DNA of 64,000 nt from UBA6614 sp002433235 (GTDB lineage Bacteria > Verrucomicrobiota > Verrucomicrobiia > Limisphaerales > UBA1100), in assembly GCA_002433235.1 (NCBI GenBank), contig DJHS01000054.1, forward strand, positions 68,111-132,110. The letters run 5' to 3'. Position 1 is the first letter of the stretch. Each line of letters begins with the position of its first letter. Both the position numbers and the translations under genes were made by a program. A model generated the notes under the pieces. That model made no database searches and had not been told where the DNA came from. It was given only the letters and a program-made list of their open reading frames with translations. Shown here in pieces: positions 9,113-18,136 of the stretch.

Positions 9113-10591
9113 ATGAGACTTTCGCGGCTGTTGGATGGGCAGGACGAAATCCAAGCCCGGGGCGCGGTGGATCCCGAGTGTGTCGGGCTGGCTTACGACT
9201 CGCGACGGGTGACGCCGGGCAAGGTGTTCTTTGCCCTCCCAGGGGAGAACACCGATGGGCTTGAGTTTGCAGCGGATGCTATCGAGCGCGGTGCCGTGGC
9301 GATTGTCGCAGAACGGAAGATTGATGCCGTTGCTGGCGCCGAATGGATTTTGGTTCCAAGTGCGCGGCGGGCCTTGGCGCAGGCGGCTTCGGTTTATTAC
9401 GATGGCCCTTCAAAAAACCTGAAGGTTGTCGGGGTCACGGGCACAAACGGCAAAACCACCGTGGCCTATATGGTCCGACATCTCCTGCGGCAAGCGGGGG
9501 TTTCCACGGGTATGTTGGGGACTGTTGAGTACGACTTGGGCAATCGTGTTTTTCCTGCCACGCGCACAACACCAGAGGCGCTTGAACTGCAACACTTGCT
9601 TGCGCAAATGCGCGATGCTGGATGCAAGGCGTGCGTTATGGAAGTCAGTTCACATGCCCTTGCGCAATGCCGGGTGGATGGAGTGGATTTCGATGTGGCG
9701 GTGTTCACCAATTTGACTCAGGATCACTTGGACTATCACGGGGACATGGTTTCGTACTTTGAAACAAAGGCATCATTATTTGAATTCGTCGACAGACGTA
9801 AACCTCCCGGGCTTGCCATCCTGAATGTTGATGATGATCACGCTCTCAGCCTAGTGCCGCGTCTCACAGGGAAGCCGCTTTTGTATGGGACAAGTAACAG
9901 AGCAGCCGTTCGCGGGACTGGGTTGCAACCAGCCACGGATGGCACTTTGTTTGACTTGAATTTGCGAGGGGATATTTCCCGTGTGCGGTTGCCGTTGATT
10001 GGACGGCACAACATCCACAATGCACTGGCGGCGGCGGGAGTGGCTCTGGAGTTGGGGCTGGAATCAAAAGTGATTCGCGAGGGCCTAGAATCAATGCCCC
10101 CTGTGCCTGGCCGTCTTGAGTCAGTTGTGGCCGGACAGCCTTTTGTGGTTCTGGTGGATTACGCCCATACGGATGATGCCTTACGCGCGGTGTTAAAGGC
10201 TCTGCGGGATGACACGAAGGGACGATTAATAGTGGCGTTTGGCTGCGGGGGTAATCGTGATGCTGGCAAGCGACGGTTGATGGGGGAGGCGGCTGGGCTT
10301 TTGGCAGATGAGGTAATCATTACCACGGATAACCCGCGGCGCGAAGATCCCGCGGAGATCGCTCGGCAAGTTGGCTCGGGCTTTGAATCGGTGCGCGGGA
10401 AAGGGATGGAAATTGAACTCGACCGGGCGAGGGCCATTGATGAAATCATCCGGCGCGCCCGACCTGGCGATACGGTGCTGATTGCCGGCAAGGGCCATGA
10501 GACTTGCCAGGAAATTGGGGAGACGGTGATGCCGTTTGATGATCGCGAACATGCGCGTGCCACCTTGGCGGCGTTGGGATACGAGGAGTGA
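9113..10591 (+). CDS. murE: UDP-MurNAc-L-Ala-D-Glu:meso-diaminopimelate ligase MurE
   Basis: Adds the third amino acid to the cytoplasmic peptidoglycan precursor using ATP. The 492 residues carry the Mur ligase P-loop GTNGKTT (110-116), the 'MEVSSHAL' block (176-183) and the carbamylated-lysine region. The DNPR motif (406-409) is the signature of MurE enzymes that add meso-diaminopimelate rather than lysine, so this organism probably makes DAP-type peptidoglycan. It starts 5 bases after ftsI and is followed after one base by murF. Confidence 0.97.
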   Translation: MRLSRLLDGQDEIQARGAVDPECVGLAYDSRRVTPGKVFFALPGENTDGLEFAADAIERGAVAIVAERKIDAVAGAEWILVPSARRALAQAASVYYDGPSKNLKVVGVTGTNGKTTVAYMVRHLLRQAGVSTGMLGTVEYDLGNRVFPATRTTPEALELQHLLAQMRDAGCKACVMEVSSHALAQCRVDGVDFDVAVFTNLTQDHLDYHGDMVSYFETKASLFEFVDRRKPPGLAILNVDDDHALSLVPRLTGKPLLYGTSNRAAVRGTGLQPATDGTLFDLNLRGDISRVRLPLIGRHNIHNALAAAGVALELGLESKVIREGLESMPPVPGRLESVVAGQPFVVLVDYAHTDDALRAVLKALRDDTKGRLIVAFGCGGNRDAGKRRLMGEAAGLLADEVIITTDNPRREDPAEIARQVGSGFESVRGKGMEIELDRARAIDEIIRRARPGDTVLIAGKGHETCQEIGETVMPFDDREHARATLAALGYEE

Positions 10592-10592
10592 A

Positions 10593-11957
10593 ATGGAAGC
10601 TCGGCCCCTCCATTACATCGCCGAGGCTGTGAAGGGTCGGCTTGTGCGCGGTGATGGCGGGACATTTGTGCATCGCCTGATCACAGACTCACGAAAGATC
10701 CAGCCCGAAGATTTGTTTCTGGCTATTCAGGGGGACAGATTTGACGGGCACGATTATTTGGAACAGGTGGTTCAAGGGGGTGCCGCCGCAGTGTTGGTGG
10801 ACCGGCCCGTTGATGTGGATTGCGCTGTGATCGAAGTGGATGACACCCGATCCGCGCTCGGACGGTTTGGCGCACGATATCGGCATGATTATCATCTTCC
10901 GGTTGTGGGTGTGGCCGGCTCAAATGGTAAAACCACCACGAAGGAGTTGTTGGCGTCCATCCTGCGCCGGCATTTTGCTGCGGTGTGGAGCGAGGCTAGT
11001 TTTAACAATGATATCGGGGTGCCACTGACCTTGTTGAAAATTGAGAATTTTCATCATGCAGCCGTGCTGGAACTGGGGACGAATCATCATGGGGAACTGG
11101 CCGGGCTGGTGAGGATGGCGGCACCACAATATGGCATCCTTACCTCGATTGGTCGGGAACATTTGGAGTTTTTCGGCAACGTTGAAGGTGTGGCCCAGGA
11201 GGAAGGGATGCTGGGGGAATTGTTGCCAAGTAGTGGAAAACTATTCCTGTACGGCGACAGTGAGTGGAGTAAACCCATTGCGGCAAGGAGCGCGGCCCCG
11301 GTTTGTACCGTCGGCTTTGAGGCTGGAAACGATTGGCGGGCGGAGAATGTGGAAACTCATTCCACCGGAATCTCGTTTCATGCCGAGGGGGGTATTTCTG
11401 GTGAGGTGCGTTTGAGCTTGCTGGGGAGGCATCAAGCAACCAACGCGTTGCTAGCCATGGCCGTGGCTGTGGAGTTGGGTGTGCCCCCAGATGCCATCTT
11501 GGCTGGGCTGGCCGAGTGCCGGGCACCGAGCAGGCGGCTGCAGGCGGAGGAATTGGGTGGAGTATGCGTGATCGACGATTCATACAATGCCAACGCCGAT
11601 TCCGTGGCTGCTGCATTGTCGGTGCTCGCGGATATGCCTTGTGAGGGTCGGCGCATAGCTGTGGTTGGCTCCATGGCCGAATTGGGCGATGACACAGGTC
11701 GGGCCCATGAAGAGGCAGGGACTGAAGCTGCGAGATGTGGTATTGATGTCCTATTTTCGGTCGGGTCGGATGCGCGGGTGACTGCCGATGCCGCGCTGGC
11801 GGCTGGAGTGACCGAGGTGGAGGCGTTTGACAACAATGTTTCCGCCGGGGAGGTCTTGGGCTTGCGCGTCAAGGCGGGTGATGTGGTTTTGTTAAAAGGC
11901 TCCCGTGCGGCGCGCCTGGAGGAAGTGGGTGATTATTTAAAGAAGGACAGAAAATAG
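10593..11957 (+). CDS. murF: UDP-MurNAc-tripeptide:D-Ala-D-Ala ligase MurF
   Basis: Adds the D-Ala-D-Ala dipeptide to complete the UDP-MurNAc-pentapeptide. The Mur ligase P-loop GSNGKTTTKE (109-118), 'ELGTNHHGE' and 'VIDDSYNANADS' blocks are present. An earlier in-frame ATG at 10536 would overlap the murE coding end by 56 bases. I chose the ATG at 10593, one base after the murE stop, which gives 454 residues, the usual length. Its D-Ala-D-Ala substrate would come from Ddl at 20521. Confidence 0.96.
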   Translation: MEARPLHYIAEAVKGRLVRGDGGTFVHRLITDSRKIQPEDLFLAIQGDRFDGHDYLEQVVQGGAAAVLVDRPVDVDCAVIEVDDTRSALGRFGARYRHDYHLPVVGVAGSNGKTTTKELLASILRRHFAAVWSEASFNNDIGVPLTLLKIENFHHAAVLELGTNHHGELAGLVRMAAPQYGILTSIGREHLEFFGNVEGVAQEEGMLGELLPSSGKLFLYGDSEWSKPIAARSAAPVCTVGFEAGNDWRAENVETHSTGISFHAEGGISGEVRLSLLGRHQATNALLAMAVAVELGVPPDAILAGLAECRAPSRRLQAEELGGVCVIDDSYNANADSVAAALSVLADMPCEGRRIAVVGSMAELGDDTGRAHEEAGTEAARCGIDVLFSVGSDARVTADAALAAGVTEVEAFDNNVSAGEVLGLRVKAGDVVLLKGSRAARLEEVGDYLKKDRK

Positions 11958-11985
11958 GGCGGACCGGTCGGGTCCGAGGCCGGAG

Positions 11986-13440
11986 ATGTTTTATTACCTG
12001 AGTCAGTTGCCGGAGTACCTTGCCAGCCAGGGGCATGCTGGTTGGGCGGATTGGCTCTCGGGGCTTCGGGTGTTTCAATACATCACCTTTCGAGCCGCTG
12101 GCGCGGCGGTTACGGCACTGCTCTTGAGCCTTTGGTTGGGGCCATTCGTCATTCGCTGGCTTCGCGGCCTGCGCGTTCGGCAGGAATACGAGGATCGTGC
12201 CCGTCAAATGGGTGGCATGGTTTCGGACGGTGTCACCAAGATGGGCGTGCCGACGATGGGAGGACTGTTGATCGTGAGCGTGTTGGATATCACTGCGTTG
12301 CTTTGGGCGCAATGGAACCCGTTGGTTACATTAACCCTTCTGGCGGTTCTTGTCCTGTGCCTCCTTGGGTTTTACGACGACTACTCCAAGATTTCAGCGC
12401 AGGAAAGCAGTGGCATCGCCGGGAAAGTCAAGTTGGTCGTGCAGTTTGCGCTGGCGGCGTTCATCGGCGTTTATCTCTGGAAGTTGCCGATGCACAGCGA
12501 GGTTTTCGTCACAAACGATTCAACCAAGCATCCTCCAGTCAAGGCGTGGCATTTTACCGAGCGGCACAGTGAGGGCGAAATCGAGGCGAAGTTTGACAAC
12601 AATAACACGCGTTATCGGTTGGCCTTTGCGGAGGGGTTGATGGTGAGAGGGCGTTCGTTTAAACCTGACGGAACTGAATCCGGTCGAGTGGAGGCGGGTG
12701 AAGGTCGTCTGGCTTTCTACTCTTCAGGCGGAAAGCGGGAGTTGGAACAGATTTATCGGGAGGGGAAATTGGTGCGGCACAGTTCGTGGGTGTCGCACAA
12801 TCTCGTGGCGTCGATTATGCTTCCATTTGCCAAGCATCCCGTGTTGACGGGGTCGGGCATTCTGGGGCTTGTGCTGGTTATGTTGGCGATCGTGGGCAGT
12901 TCCAACGCGGTCAATCTTACGGATGGCCTCGATGGTCTGGCCATCGGCTGCACGATTATTGTTGCGGCCGTGTTTCTAGCCTTCACATACATCGCCAGCC
13001 ACACTGAGTTGGCGGCTTACCTGAACATGCCACATGTGCTTGGCGCAGGAGAGTTGTCCATTCTTTGCGCGGCGCTTATTGGGGCATCATTGGGATTTCT
13101 TTGGTTTAACTGTCATCCCGCCCAAGTTTTCATGGGCGACACAGGGGCATTGGCGCTGGGAGGGATGCTGGGGATTATTGCAGTGCTCATCCATCAACCG
13201 TTTGTGCTCCTGATAGCGGGTGGCGTGTTCGTGTTGGAAGCTCTTTCCGTGATGTTGCAGAGCGGTTGGTTCAAGTACACCCGGCTACGTTCAGGTGAGG
13301 GACGGCGCATTTTTCTGATGGCGCCGCTGCATCATCATTTCCAGATGAAGCATTGGCATGAAAACCAGGTGGTCGTCCGTTTTTACATTCTCGGCGTACT
13401 CTTTGCCGTACTTGCGTTGGCCACATTGAAACTTCGTTGA
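11986..13440 (+). CDS. mraY: Phospho-MurNAc-pentapeptide transferase MraY with extra periplasmic domain
   Basis: Transfers phospho-MurNAc-pentapeptide to undecaprenyl phosphate, giving lipid I at the inner membrane. Catalytic residues are intact: D131-D132 in 'GFYDDYSK', D313 in 'NLTDGLDGLAI', D385 in 'FMGDTG', and the H449-H451 triple His. At 484 residues it is over 100 longer than E. coli MraY (360). The excess is an insert at about residues 178-270 (DNA about 12517-12795), in the periplasmic loop after the fourth helix. It is hydrophilic and has repeats such as 'FYSSGGKRELEQIYREGKL' that resemble MORN_2/YwqK-type strands. It follows murF by 28 bases and overlaps murD by one base (TGATG). 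Confidence 0.95.
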   Translation: MFYYLSQLPEYLASQGHAGWADWLSGLRVFQYITFRAAGAAVTALLLSLWLGPFVIRWLRGLRVRQEYEDRARQMGGMVSDGVTKMGVPTMGGLLIVSVLDITALLWAQWNPLVTLTLLAVLVLCLLGFYDDYSKISAQESSGIAGKVKLVVQFALAAFIGVYLWKLPMHSEVFVTNDSTKHPPVKAWHFTERHSEGEIEAKFDNNNTRYRLAFAEGLMVRGRSFKPDGTESGRVEAGEGRLAFYSSGGKRELEQIYREGKLVRHSSWVSHNLVASIMLPFAKHPVLTGSGILGLVLVMLAIVGSSNAVNLTDGLDGLAIGCTIIVAAVFLAFTYIASHTELAAYLNMPHVLGAGELSILCAALIGASLGFLWFNCHPAQVFMGDTGALALGGMLGIIAVLIHQPFVLLIAGGVFVLEALSVMLQSGWFKYTRLRSGEGRRIFLMAPLHHHFQMKHWHENQVVVRFYILGVLFAVLALATLKLR

Positions 13441-14822
13441 TGGACTCGGTGGCTGGCAAGCGCGTGGTGGTGATGGGCCTTGGAGTGAGCGGGTTTGCCG
13501 CTTGCCGGTTGCTGTTGGCTGAGGGCGCGAATGTCACGGCGGTGGATGCATCAAACTCAGAGGCACTTTGCGTTCGAGGGCGATCATTGGAAGAAGAGGG
13601 CGCGACGGTGCATCTTGGGGGTAGCGGAAAGTTGACTGGCGAATATGATTTGGTGGTCATCAGTCCTGGGGTTCCAACTTCCAATCCGACTGTGCAAACA
13701 CTGCGCGCGGCGGGGATTCCCATTATTGGCGAATTGGAATTGGGCTGGCGGCATTCGCTATGCCTGAGCATTGGGGTGACCGGCACCAACGGCAAGACCA
13801 CCACCACCGAGTTGATGGTCGCACTGTTGAACCACGCACAACGGCCCACGGTGGCGGCGGGAAACATTGGGACACCTGTTTGCGAAGTGGCTCCATTGAC
13901 GCGTGACCTCGACGTTTTGACCTTGGAGGTGAGTTCGTTCCAGTTGGAAACTGTCGATCAGTTTCGGCCGACAGTCGGCATTTTGACTAATCTCACGCCC
14001 GATCATCTGGATCGTTATGAGGACATGGAGGATTACCTTCGGGCGAAGGCGCGGCTGTTTGGAAACCAGCAACCGTTTGACTGGGCGATCGTCCAACATG
14101 AGGCGCTGGAGCAATTGCGCGAATTGAGGCTGGAACCGGCCGCCAAGCGGGTGACTTTCAGTGCTCGTTGCGCTGATGCCGATCTGTACCTTGACCGCAG
14201 CCTGATTGTGAGCCGGCTGCCCGAGTGGGCGGGCCCCTTGCTGGATCTTGAGGAATGCCGACTGACCGGTCCGCATAATGCCGAGAACTTGATGGCGGTC
14301 TTAGCTGCCGGCCGTGTGATGGGGCTGGCCTTGGAGGATATGCGCGAAGCCTTGGCGGCTTATGAACCCCTGCCGCACAGGTGCGAGTTCGTGACCGAAG
14401 TGGACGGGATCAAATTTTACAACGATTCAAAGGGGACGAATGTTGATGCATTGCGAAGAGCGTTGGAAGCTATGCCCGCCGGGCCGGAGGGCGACAAAAA
14501 TGTCTGGTTGATTGCGGGCGGCCAAGACAAGGAAATGCATTTTCACGACGCGGGGCCGGAATTGTCGAGACGGGTGAAGGAGGCTTTTCTGATTGGTGAG
14601 GCACGCGACAAAATCCGCGCGGCGTGGAGTCTTTTTACGGCTTGCCAATCGGTTGAAACGCTGGCAGGCTGCCTACGGTTAGCGAGGAGGAAGGCCAACC
14701 CCGGAGACGTGGTTCTGTTATCGCCGGCTTGTGCAAGTTTCGACATGTTTGAGAACTACCAAGCCCGCGGCAATGCCTTTCGGCAATTGGTTTTGCAGGC
14801 CGCGAAAGAATCCGCCGGATGA
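13440..14822 (+). CDS. murD: UDP-MurNAc-L-alanine:D-glutamate ligase MurD
   Basis: Adds D-glutamate to UDP-MurNAc-L-Ala in the cytoplasm. The 460 residues include the N-terminal Rossmann loop 'VMGLGVSGFA' (11-20), the P-loop GTNGKTTTTE (115-124), 'LEVSSFQLE', and the C-terminal 'FYNDSKGTN' block. The ATG overlaps the mraY stop by one base (TGATG). Downstream there is a 162-base gap before the LysM gene, the longest break in the cluster. Confidence 0.96.
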   Translation: MDSVAGKRVVVMGLGVSGFAACRLLLAEGANVTAVDASNSEALCVRGRSLEEEGATVHLGGSGKLTGEYDLVVISPGVPTSNPTVQTLRAAGIPIIGELELGWRHSLCLSIGVTGTNGKTTTTELMVALLNHAQRPTVAAGNIGTPVCEVAPLTRDLDVLTLEVSSFQLETVDQFRPTVGILTNLTPDHLDRYEDMEDYLRAKARLFGNQQPFDWAIVQHEALEQLRELRLEPAAKRVTFSARCADADLYLDRSLIVSRLPEWAGPLLDLEECRLTGPHNAENLMAVLAAGRVMGLALEDMREALAAYEPLPHRCEFVTEVDGIKFYNDSKGTNVDALRRALEAMPAGPEGDKNVWLIAGGQDKEMHFHDAGPELSRRVKEAFLIGEARDKIRAAWSLFTACQSVETLAGCLRLARRKANPGDVVLLSPACASFDMFENYQARGNAFRQLVLQAAKESAG

Positions 14823-14973
14823 AGAGTGGCAACAACCTATCAACACCGGGTCGATAAGTTGTCATACATTGGGTTTTACCCCGACTTCAATTCGGCGTTA
14901 TGAAAGAGCCCGCTCAAGGAGCGCAGGGGGCAGCTTTACTGACAGATTAAAGGAGAAAACGTAACCGTTGTTT

Positions 14974-14980
14974 AAGGAGG
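14974..14980 (+). promoter_or_regulatory. Strong Shine-Dalgarno (AAGGAGG) and 162-base gap before the LysM gene
   Basis: The gap 14823-14984 holds no open frame. It ends in a near-perfect Shine-Dalgarno followed four bases later by the ATG. A TTGTCA at 14859-14864 could be a -35 element, but no convincing -10 lies 16-18 bases downstream, so I do not call a promoter. Confidence 0.5.
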
Positions 14981-14984
14981 AGAC

Positions 14985-15818
14985 ATGAAGAACCCCAATC
15001 CCATCATCCCGCCCGGCATGAATCTGGACAAGGGCCGCGGCCGCTCAAACATGCGCATCGCGGTGGTTGTCATCGTGCTGGTGCACGTTGCTCTGTTCGG
15101 AGGCATCCTGTTTAACGCCTGCAGCCAGAAGGACGAGGAGGTGAAGAAGAAGCCGCCCGAGGAAAACAAAATCACGAGCACGACCTCGCCACCGCCAATT
15201 CCTTCACCGAGCGACACCACGGTAAACCCGTTGCCGCTCAGTGACACGACTGCGGGAGGGGGCGGCGCTATTGGGGTGGATCCGTTGACGGGAACTGCGG
15301 GTGGAATTGAGCCATTGCCCGACGCTCCTGGTGACAATACCCTGCCTGCTGTTCCCGCTGGGACAGGTGGCGAAGGGGCGACTGTGGGAGTGACGCCGCC
15401 GTCACCGGGTCAGGAGTATGCCATTATGCCGGGGGACAACTTTACGTTCATCGCCAAGAAGTTTGGGGTGAGTGTGAAAGCTGTGCAGGACGCCAATCCC
15501 GCGATGGATCCCAGGAAATTGCAGATTGGACAGAAGATCAACATCCCGGCGGCTGCCACAACGTCGGCGGAACCTGAAACCAATTCCGGCAGCGCGGCAT
15601 TGACCGCTGTGGATGAGTACGTGATTCAGCGGGGTGACAATCTGACCAAGATAGCCAAGCTTCATGGCACCACGATCAAGGCGTTGCGTGAAGTCAATGG
15701 TCTGCAGACGGACCGGATTCTTGCCGGCCAAAAGCTGAAACTTCCCGAAGGGACACTGCCTGCCGCAGTTCCCACGTTGGACAAGGTGCTGCCGGTGCCA
15801 CCGCCGGGCACGGAGTAA
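14985..15818 (+). CDS. Membrane-anchored protein with two LysM domains
   Basis: A 277-residue protein with one N-terminal transmembrane helix (about 24-45), a Pro/Thr/Gly-rich spacer (about 60-140) and two LysM modules: 'YAIMPGDNFTFIAKKFGV' (145-162) and 'YVIQRGDNLTKIAKLHGT' (212-229). LysM binds N-acetylglucosamine-containing glycans, so this is expected to bind peptidoglycan in the periplasm. No hydrolase domain is attached. Its place between murD and ftsW suggests a role tied to wall synthesis or septation, which is inference. A lipoprotein reading at C46 (FNAC) is possible but the lipobox is poor. An intrinsic terminator follows directly. Confidence 0.85.
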   Translation: MKNPNPIIPPGMNLDKGRGRSNMRIAVVVIVLVHVALFGGILFNACSQKDEEVKKKPPEENKITSTTSPPPIPSPSDTTVNPLPLSDTTAGGGGAIGVDPLTGTAGGIEPLPDAPGDNTLPAVPAGTGGEGATVGVTPPSPGQEYAIMPGDNFTFIAKKFGVSVKAVQDANPAMDPRKLQIGQKINIPAAATTSAEPETNSGSAALTAVDEYVIQRGDNLTKIAKLHGTTIKALREVNGLQTDRILAGQKLKLPEGTLPAAVPTLDKVLPVPPPGTE

Positions 15819-15836
15819 TCCCTTGCCGAACATTTC

Positions 15837-15864
15837 GCCCCCGGCCATAGGCGGGGGCTTTTTT
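15837..15864 (+). terminator. Intrinsic terminator between the LysM gene and ftsW
   Basis: Stem GCCCCCG (15837-15843) pairs perfectly with CGGGGGC (15852-15858) over an 8-base loop and is followed by six T. It lies 18 bases after the LysM stop and 18 bases before ftsW, in the middle of the dcw cluster. This implies partial termination or a separate promoter for ftsW onward. Confidence 0.88.
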
Positions 15865-15881
15865 GTATTGAAGCGTATCGC

Positions 15882-17024
15882 ATGAAATGGGCCACAACCA
15901 TTCTGGTGGCGGCGGTTGCCGGATTGCTGGCGTTGGGTATGGTGATGCTTTACAGCGCGAGCATGGCCCAGACCGGTGCGCGTTACCTGACCATGCAGTT
16001 GGCTTGGGGCGGGATCGGCTTGGTGTCCTGCATGGCTGCGACAGTGATTGATTATCGCTGGCTCAAGCGGTTGGCCTTGCCCATCATGGTGGTGACGCTG
16101 TTGTTGCTCCTGTTGGTGCTCATACCCGGCATTGGGGTAAAGAATAATGGCGCGCGTCGATGGTTTGACTTGGGCCTGATGTACTTTCAACCCAGCGAAT
16201 TGGCCAAGATAGGTATCATCATTGGGCTGGCTGCGTATGGCGCGCGTTTTCACGATCGAATGCACACCCTGAAACACGGGCTGTTAATTCCCGGTGGCGT
16301 ACTGTTGCTGGCGCTGGGCTTGATCTTTAAAGAGCCGGATTTCGGCACAACACTGTTGGTCGCGGCCGTGGGTGGCATTCTTCTGCTGGTGGCGGGGGCC
16401 AACTGGAAATACGTCATTCCACCTGCTGGAGTGGGGCTGGGGTTGTTTGCGTTGGCTGTGTTTAATGACCCCGTCCGCATGAAGCGAATCATGGCCTTTC
16501 TGAAACCGGAGGAGCACCAGAGCGACACCGGTTATCAGGCCTACCAAGCCATGCTGGCCTTGGGCAATGGTGGTGCAACGGGCTTGGGCCTGGGTAACGG
16601 GCGCCAAAAACTTGGATTCGTGCCTGAGCACCATACGGACTTCATTTTCTCAATCATAGGTGAGGAGCTTGGTGTGGTGGCCACTCTGGGAGTGGTTTTG
16701 GCGTTCATGGTTATTGTGGTTTGCGGTCTGTATATCTCTTGGAAATCGGGAGACCGATTCGGGCAATTACTGGGAACGGGGATTACCTTTCTCATTGGGC
16801 TACAGGCGTTCATCAACATCGGGGTGGTGACGAGCGCGTTGCCGAACAAGGGGCTGCCTCTGCCGTTTATCAGTTATGGCGGCTCCAGTCTGGTTTTCAT
16901 GTTGTCCGCAGTGGGGGTTCTTTTAAGTATAGCAAACTATGCGGAGCCGGCTCCAGTTGCCGCCACTGAGGAGGAGAGTGAGGCGGTGCCGGACTTTGAC
17001 AATCCATTCATCGAGGCTCCGTGA
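15882..17024 (+). CDS. ftsW: Septal peptidoglycan glycosyltransferase FtsW (SEDS family)
   Basis: A 380-residue polytopic membrane protein of the RodA/FtsW/SpoVE family, which polymerises lipid II into glycan strands together with FtsI. Hallmarks are 'ARRWFDLG' (after helix 3), 'QPSELAKIG', 'LKEPDFGTTLL'-like text, 'FSIIGEELG' and the C-terminal 'PFISYGGSSL'. About ten hydrophobic helices are visible. It could in principle be RodA, but the position next to murG and the presence of ftsI in the same cluster favour FtsW. Its end overlaps murG by four bases (GTGA). Confidence 0.93.
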   Translation: MKWATTILVAAVAGLLALGMVMLYSASMAQTGARYLTMQLAWGGIGLVSCMAATVIDYRWLKRLALPIMVVTLLLLLLVLIPGIGVKNNGARRWFDLGLMYFQPSELAKIGIIIGLAAYGARFHDRMHTLKHGLLIPGGVLLLALGLIFKEPDFGTTLLVAAVGGILLLVAGANWKYVIPPAGVGLGLFALAVFNDPVRMKRIMAFLKPEEHQSDTGYQAYQAMLALGNGGATGLGLGNGRQKLGFVPEHHTDFIFSIIGEELGVVATLGVVLAFMVIVVCGLYISWKSGDRFGQLLGTGITFLIGLQAFINIGVVTSALPNKGLPLPFISYGGSSLVFMLSAVGVLLSIANYAEPAPVAATEEESEAVPDFDNPFIEAP

Positions 17025-18136
17025 GCAAGGCTTCTCCGCATATTGTGATCGCCTGTGGGGGAACTGGCGGCCACTTTTTCCCGGGAGCCGCCGTGGGGGG
17101 TGTGCTGCGCGAAATGGGAGCGGAAGTAACACTTCTTATTTCCACCAAGAAGATTGACCAACAGTCTGCCCGGACTTTGGAGAATATGGCTGTTCGGGAA
17201 ATTCCCGCGGTGGGGTATTCCACGCGTGCGCCTTGGAAATTTGCCGGAGGCTTTCTGAAGGCGTTGAAGGCGACATTGGCTGTGTTTAAGGAGCCCCCCC
17301 CTGTTGCGGTGCTGGCGATGGGCGGCTTCACTAGCTTGGCACCGGTCGTCTTGGGGCGTTTGCGAGGGGTAACAGTTTTCCTGCACGAATCCAACGCCAT
17401 CCCGGGCCGGGCGAACCGGCTGCTGGCGCCCCTGGCAGAGGAGATTTTTGTGGGCATGGAGAATGCGCGCGGGAGATTCCTGAATAAAAAGGTGACCGTG
17501 ACGGGAACGCCCGTTAGGAAAGGGTTTGTTGGCCAAGTGAAGAGAGAGTGCCGAGAAAGGCTGGGATTGGACCCGGATCGACCAGTATTGCTGGCTATGG
17601 GGGGAAGTCAGGGTGCGCTGGGCATCAATGGTCTTGTGGCCGGTGCGTTGGCGGATTTTAAGAAAACGCTGCCCGGGCTGCAGTTGTTGCAATTGACCGG
17701 TGAGGGTGGGGCAGAGGAGGCGCGGACCGCTTGTGCTTATGCAGGAGTGGATGCCGTGGTGCATGATTTCCTCGGGGATATGGCTCAAGCACTCGGGGCG
17801 GCGGATGTGGCAGTGAGCCGAGCTGGAGCATCGTCCCTAGCGGAAATGGCGGCGGCTCGTCTGCCGGTTGTTCTGGTGCCGTATCCGCTCGCAGCGGATG
17901 ATCATCAGCGGCACAATGCACGAGCGTTTGCCGGAGCGGGTGGAGGATTGGTCTTGGAGCAGAATTCGCAACCTTCGGAATTGGCGGCTGCGGTGGGCCA
18001 ATTGTTCAAAAAAAGGGCTTCGGTGCGGCAATCGCTGGCACGGATGGATGTACCCGGCGCAGCGGGCCGTGTGGCAGTGCGGGTGTTGTCAGGCGGTGTG
18101 GCGGCGCGTCGGGGCGCAAGTTTGGCGGTGGCGTGA
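17021..18136 (+). CDS. murG: UDP-GlcNAc:lipid I GlcNAc transferase MurG
   Basis: Adds GlcNAc to lipid I to make lipid II, at the inner face of the inner membrane. The 371 residues contain the N-terminal G-loop 'ACGGTGGHFFPG', 'LHESNAIPGRANRL', 'GGSQGALGIN' and the C-terminal donor-binding stretch 'VSRAGASSLAEM'. It starts with GTG overlapping the ftsW stop and ends overlapping the murC-murB start (GTGA both times), so the three are translationally coupled. Confidence 0.96.
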   Translation: MSKASPHIVIACGGTGGHFFPGAAVGGVLREMGAEVTLLISTKKIDQQSARTLENMAVREIPAVGYSTRAPWKFAGGFLKALKATLAVFKEPPPVAVLAMGGFTSLAPVVLGRLRGVTVFLHESNAIPGRANRLLAPLAEEIFVGMENARGRFLNKKVTVTGTPVRKGFVGQVKRECRERLGLDPDRPVLLAMGGSQGALGINGLVAGALADFKKTLPGLQLLQLTGEGGAEEARTACAYAGVDAVVHDFLGDMAQALGAADVAVSRAGASSLAEMAAARLPVVLVPYPLAADDHQRHNARAFAGAGGGLVLEQNSQPSELAAAVGQLFKKRASVRQSLARMDVPGAAGRVAVRVLSGGVAARRGASLAVA

